DNA of 64,000 nt from Streptosporangium sp. NBC_01495 (GTDB lineage Bacteria; Actinomycetota; Actinomycetes; Streptosporangiales; Streptosporangiaceae): positions 294,304-358,303 of the forward strand of contig NZ_CP109431.1 in NCBI RefSeq assembly GCF_036250735.1, given 5' to 3'. Below the pieces are notes generated by a model that was given only the letters and a program-made list of their open reading frames with translations, ran no database searches and had not been told where the DNA came from. The first letter of the stretch is position 1. Every line of letters starts with the position of its first letter. Positions 63,371 through 64,000 of this stretch are shown here, piece by piece. The position numbers and the translations under genes are program-made.

Positions 63371-63935
63371 CAGGCAACCCTTCGAGTGGGCGTGCTGGAC
63401 TGGGTCCCGCCTTCCTCCCGGAGAGCGGGCTCGGATCGAGTGTCCGTCCCCGGTCCATAGGCGCCCGAGAACGACTGCCGAATTCGAAGAGACACTTGTG
63501 TGAACTGCGCGAGCGCCGACTCCGGAGGCCGGCGCCCGGGCGAGGATCCCGCTGATGGCGACCCAGCTGCTCCGGGGCGTCGACTCTTCGCTCATGCACC
63601 ACACATCCATCATCAAGAGCATGGTCGTCAGATTTTTTGACGATTGGGAGTGGGTGTTTCCGTTGGGCTGGTGCCGCAAAAGACCGCACCCGGGCCGAGA
63701 CCCCCTGGCCGAGCAGGCCCGCGCCGCGGCCGCCGACCGGGAGCGGGCCGCCGCCGAGCGCGCCGGCCTGCAGGTGTCCGGTGGCCGGGACCGCACGCAC
63801 CCCCCTTAACATCAATGATCTTGCTTGGTTGTCTGATGGTGTACACAACCGCCTTCCGCCCCCGATCCCGGCCTCACGCCCGATCGCGGCCCGCTGCTGG
63901 CGTTCGGTCGCGTGGGCCGCGCGTGGGCCGACACA
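63371..63935. other. gap before the last gene
   Basis: No intact gene. The plus strand 63700-63809 reads LAEQARAAAADRERAAAERA, a coiled-coil-like fragment like the KfrA-type proteins, ending in TAA; probably a remnant. An AT-richer patch (63600-63660, 63800-63850) may hold promoters. Confidence 0.35.
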
Positions 63936-64000
63936 ATGCCAGGCGTGCACAAAGCGGACATCAGCGACCAGCCCGAGCCTGAGCGGCCGGGCGAGGTCGA
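63936..64000 (+). CDS. start of a protein cut by the window end
   Basis: ATG at 63936 reads MPGVHKADISDQPEPERPGE and runs off the window. The composition is coding-like. Nothing can be said of the function. No ribosome site is obvious; the in-frame GTG at 63945 is an alternative start. Confidence 0.4.
   Translation, partial: MPGVHKADISDQPEPERPGEV

Noticed and set aside
62192..63460. A 422-codon plus-strand frame opposite the nuclease
   Set aside because: Arg/Gly/Val-rich shadow; the minus strand has signal peptide and catalytic motifs.
1..64000. tRNA or rRNA genes
   Set aside because: No cloverleaf with TTCRA-type arm, 3' CCA-type end or rRNA core words seen.

Overview
The window is high-GC DNA (about 68-70 %) with the codon usage, GTG starts and gene style of a filamentous actinomycete. 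The gene families (ankyrin protein, TRADD-N-associated membrane protein, DUF6461/DUF6924-like proteins, ParA-like protein, many small unknowns) suggest Streptosporangiales or a neighbouring order; this is inference from style. There is no rRNA, tRNA or housekeeping operon. The region is accessory DNA: a large plasmid, an integrated element or a hypervariable chromosomal island.

Layout. 1-3201: a leftward run of five unknown genes, most overlapping by 1-14 nt, behind a palindromic operator. 3383-8844: an eroding leftward cluster (XRE regulator, M20 peptidase, alanine-dehydrogenase-like protein, methyltransferase; all but the flanking genes broken). 9029-23302: accessory genes, several with a private palindromic operator. 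They include a ParA-like protein with an altered P-loop and a 1.36 kb cassette whose gene is bracketed by palindrome arrays and by 219-bp inverted repeats. 23644-31817: more of the same (ankyrin protein, a gene with its operator at both ends, a divergent integrase-like protein, a 40-residue membrane peptide).

32871-37581: a group II intron that carries a second, different group II intron inside its RNA domain. 37707-42617: a KfrA-like coiled-coil protein, divergent from an operon of a TRADD-N-associated membrane protein and a tyrosine recombinase, followed by a 3' copy fragment of the coiled-coil gene and small zinc-finger and DNA-binding proteins. 42775-51831: a NYN-domain protein, a Tn3 transposase remnant, small unknown genes, a decayed lipase, a HEAT-like repeat protein and two related short repeats. 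51905-52320: an unexplained non-coding array of four units, each with an 8-bp motif and a stem-loop.

52394-61122: an IS21-family element expanded to 8.7 kb by two further insertions. A 4,480-bp element with two tyrosine recombinases and a methyltransferase splits istA, and removing it restores a continuous 547-codon istA. A 1.5 kb cassette with terminal inverted repeats and two minus-strand genes sits 6 bp after the istB stop. 61279-64000: a decayed membrane gene, a secreted nuclease and the start of another gene.

Three themes recur: mobile DNA nested in mobile DNA, small genes controlled by their own double palindromes, and partial gene decay. The best candidates for undescribed biology are the palindrome-bracketed cassette at 12612-13972, the two-recombinase element at 53341-57820, the two-gene cassette at 59445-60981, and the stem-loop array at 51905-52320.
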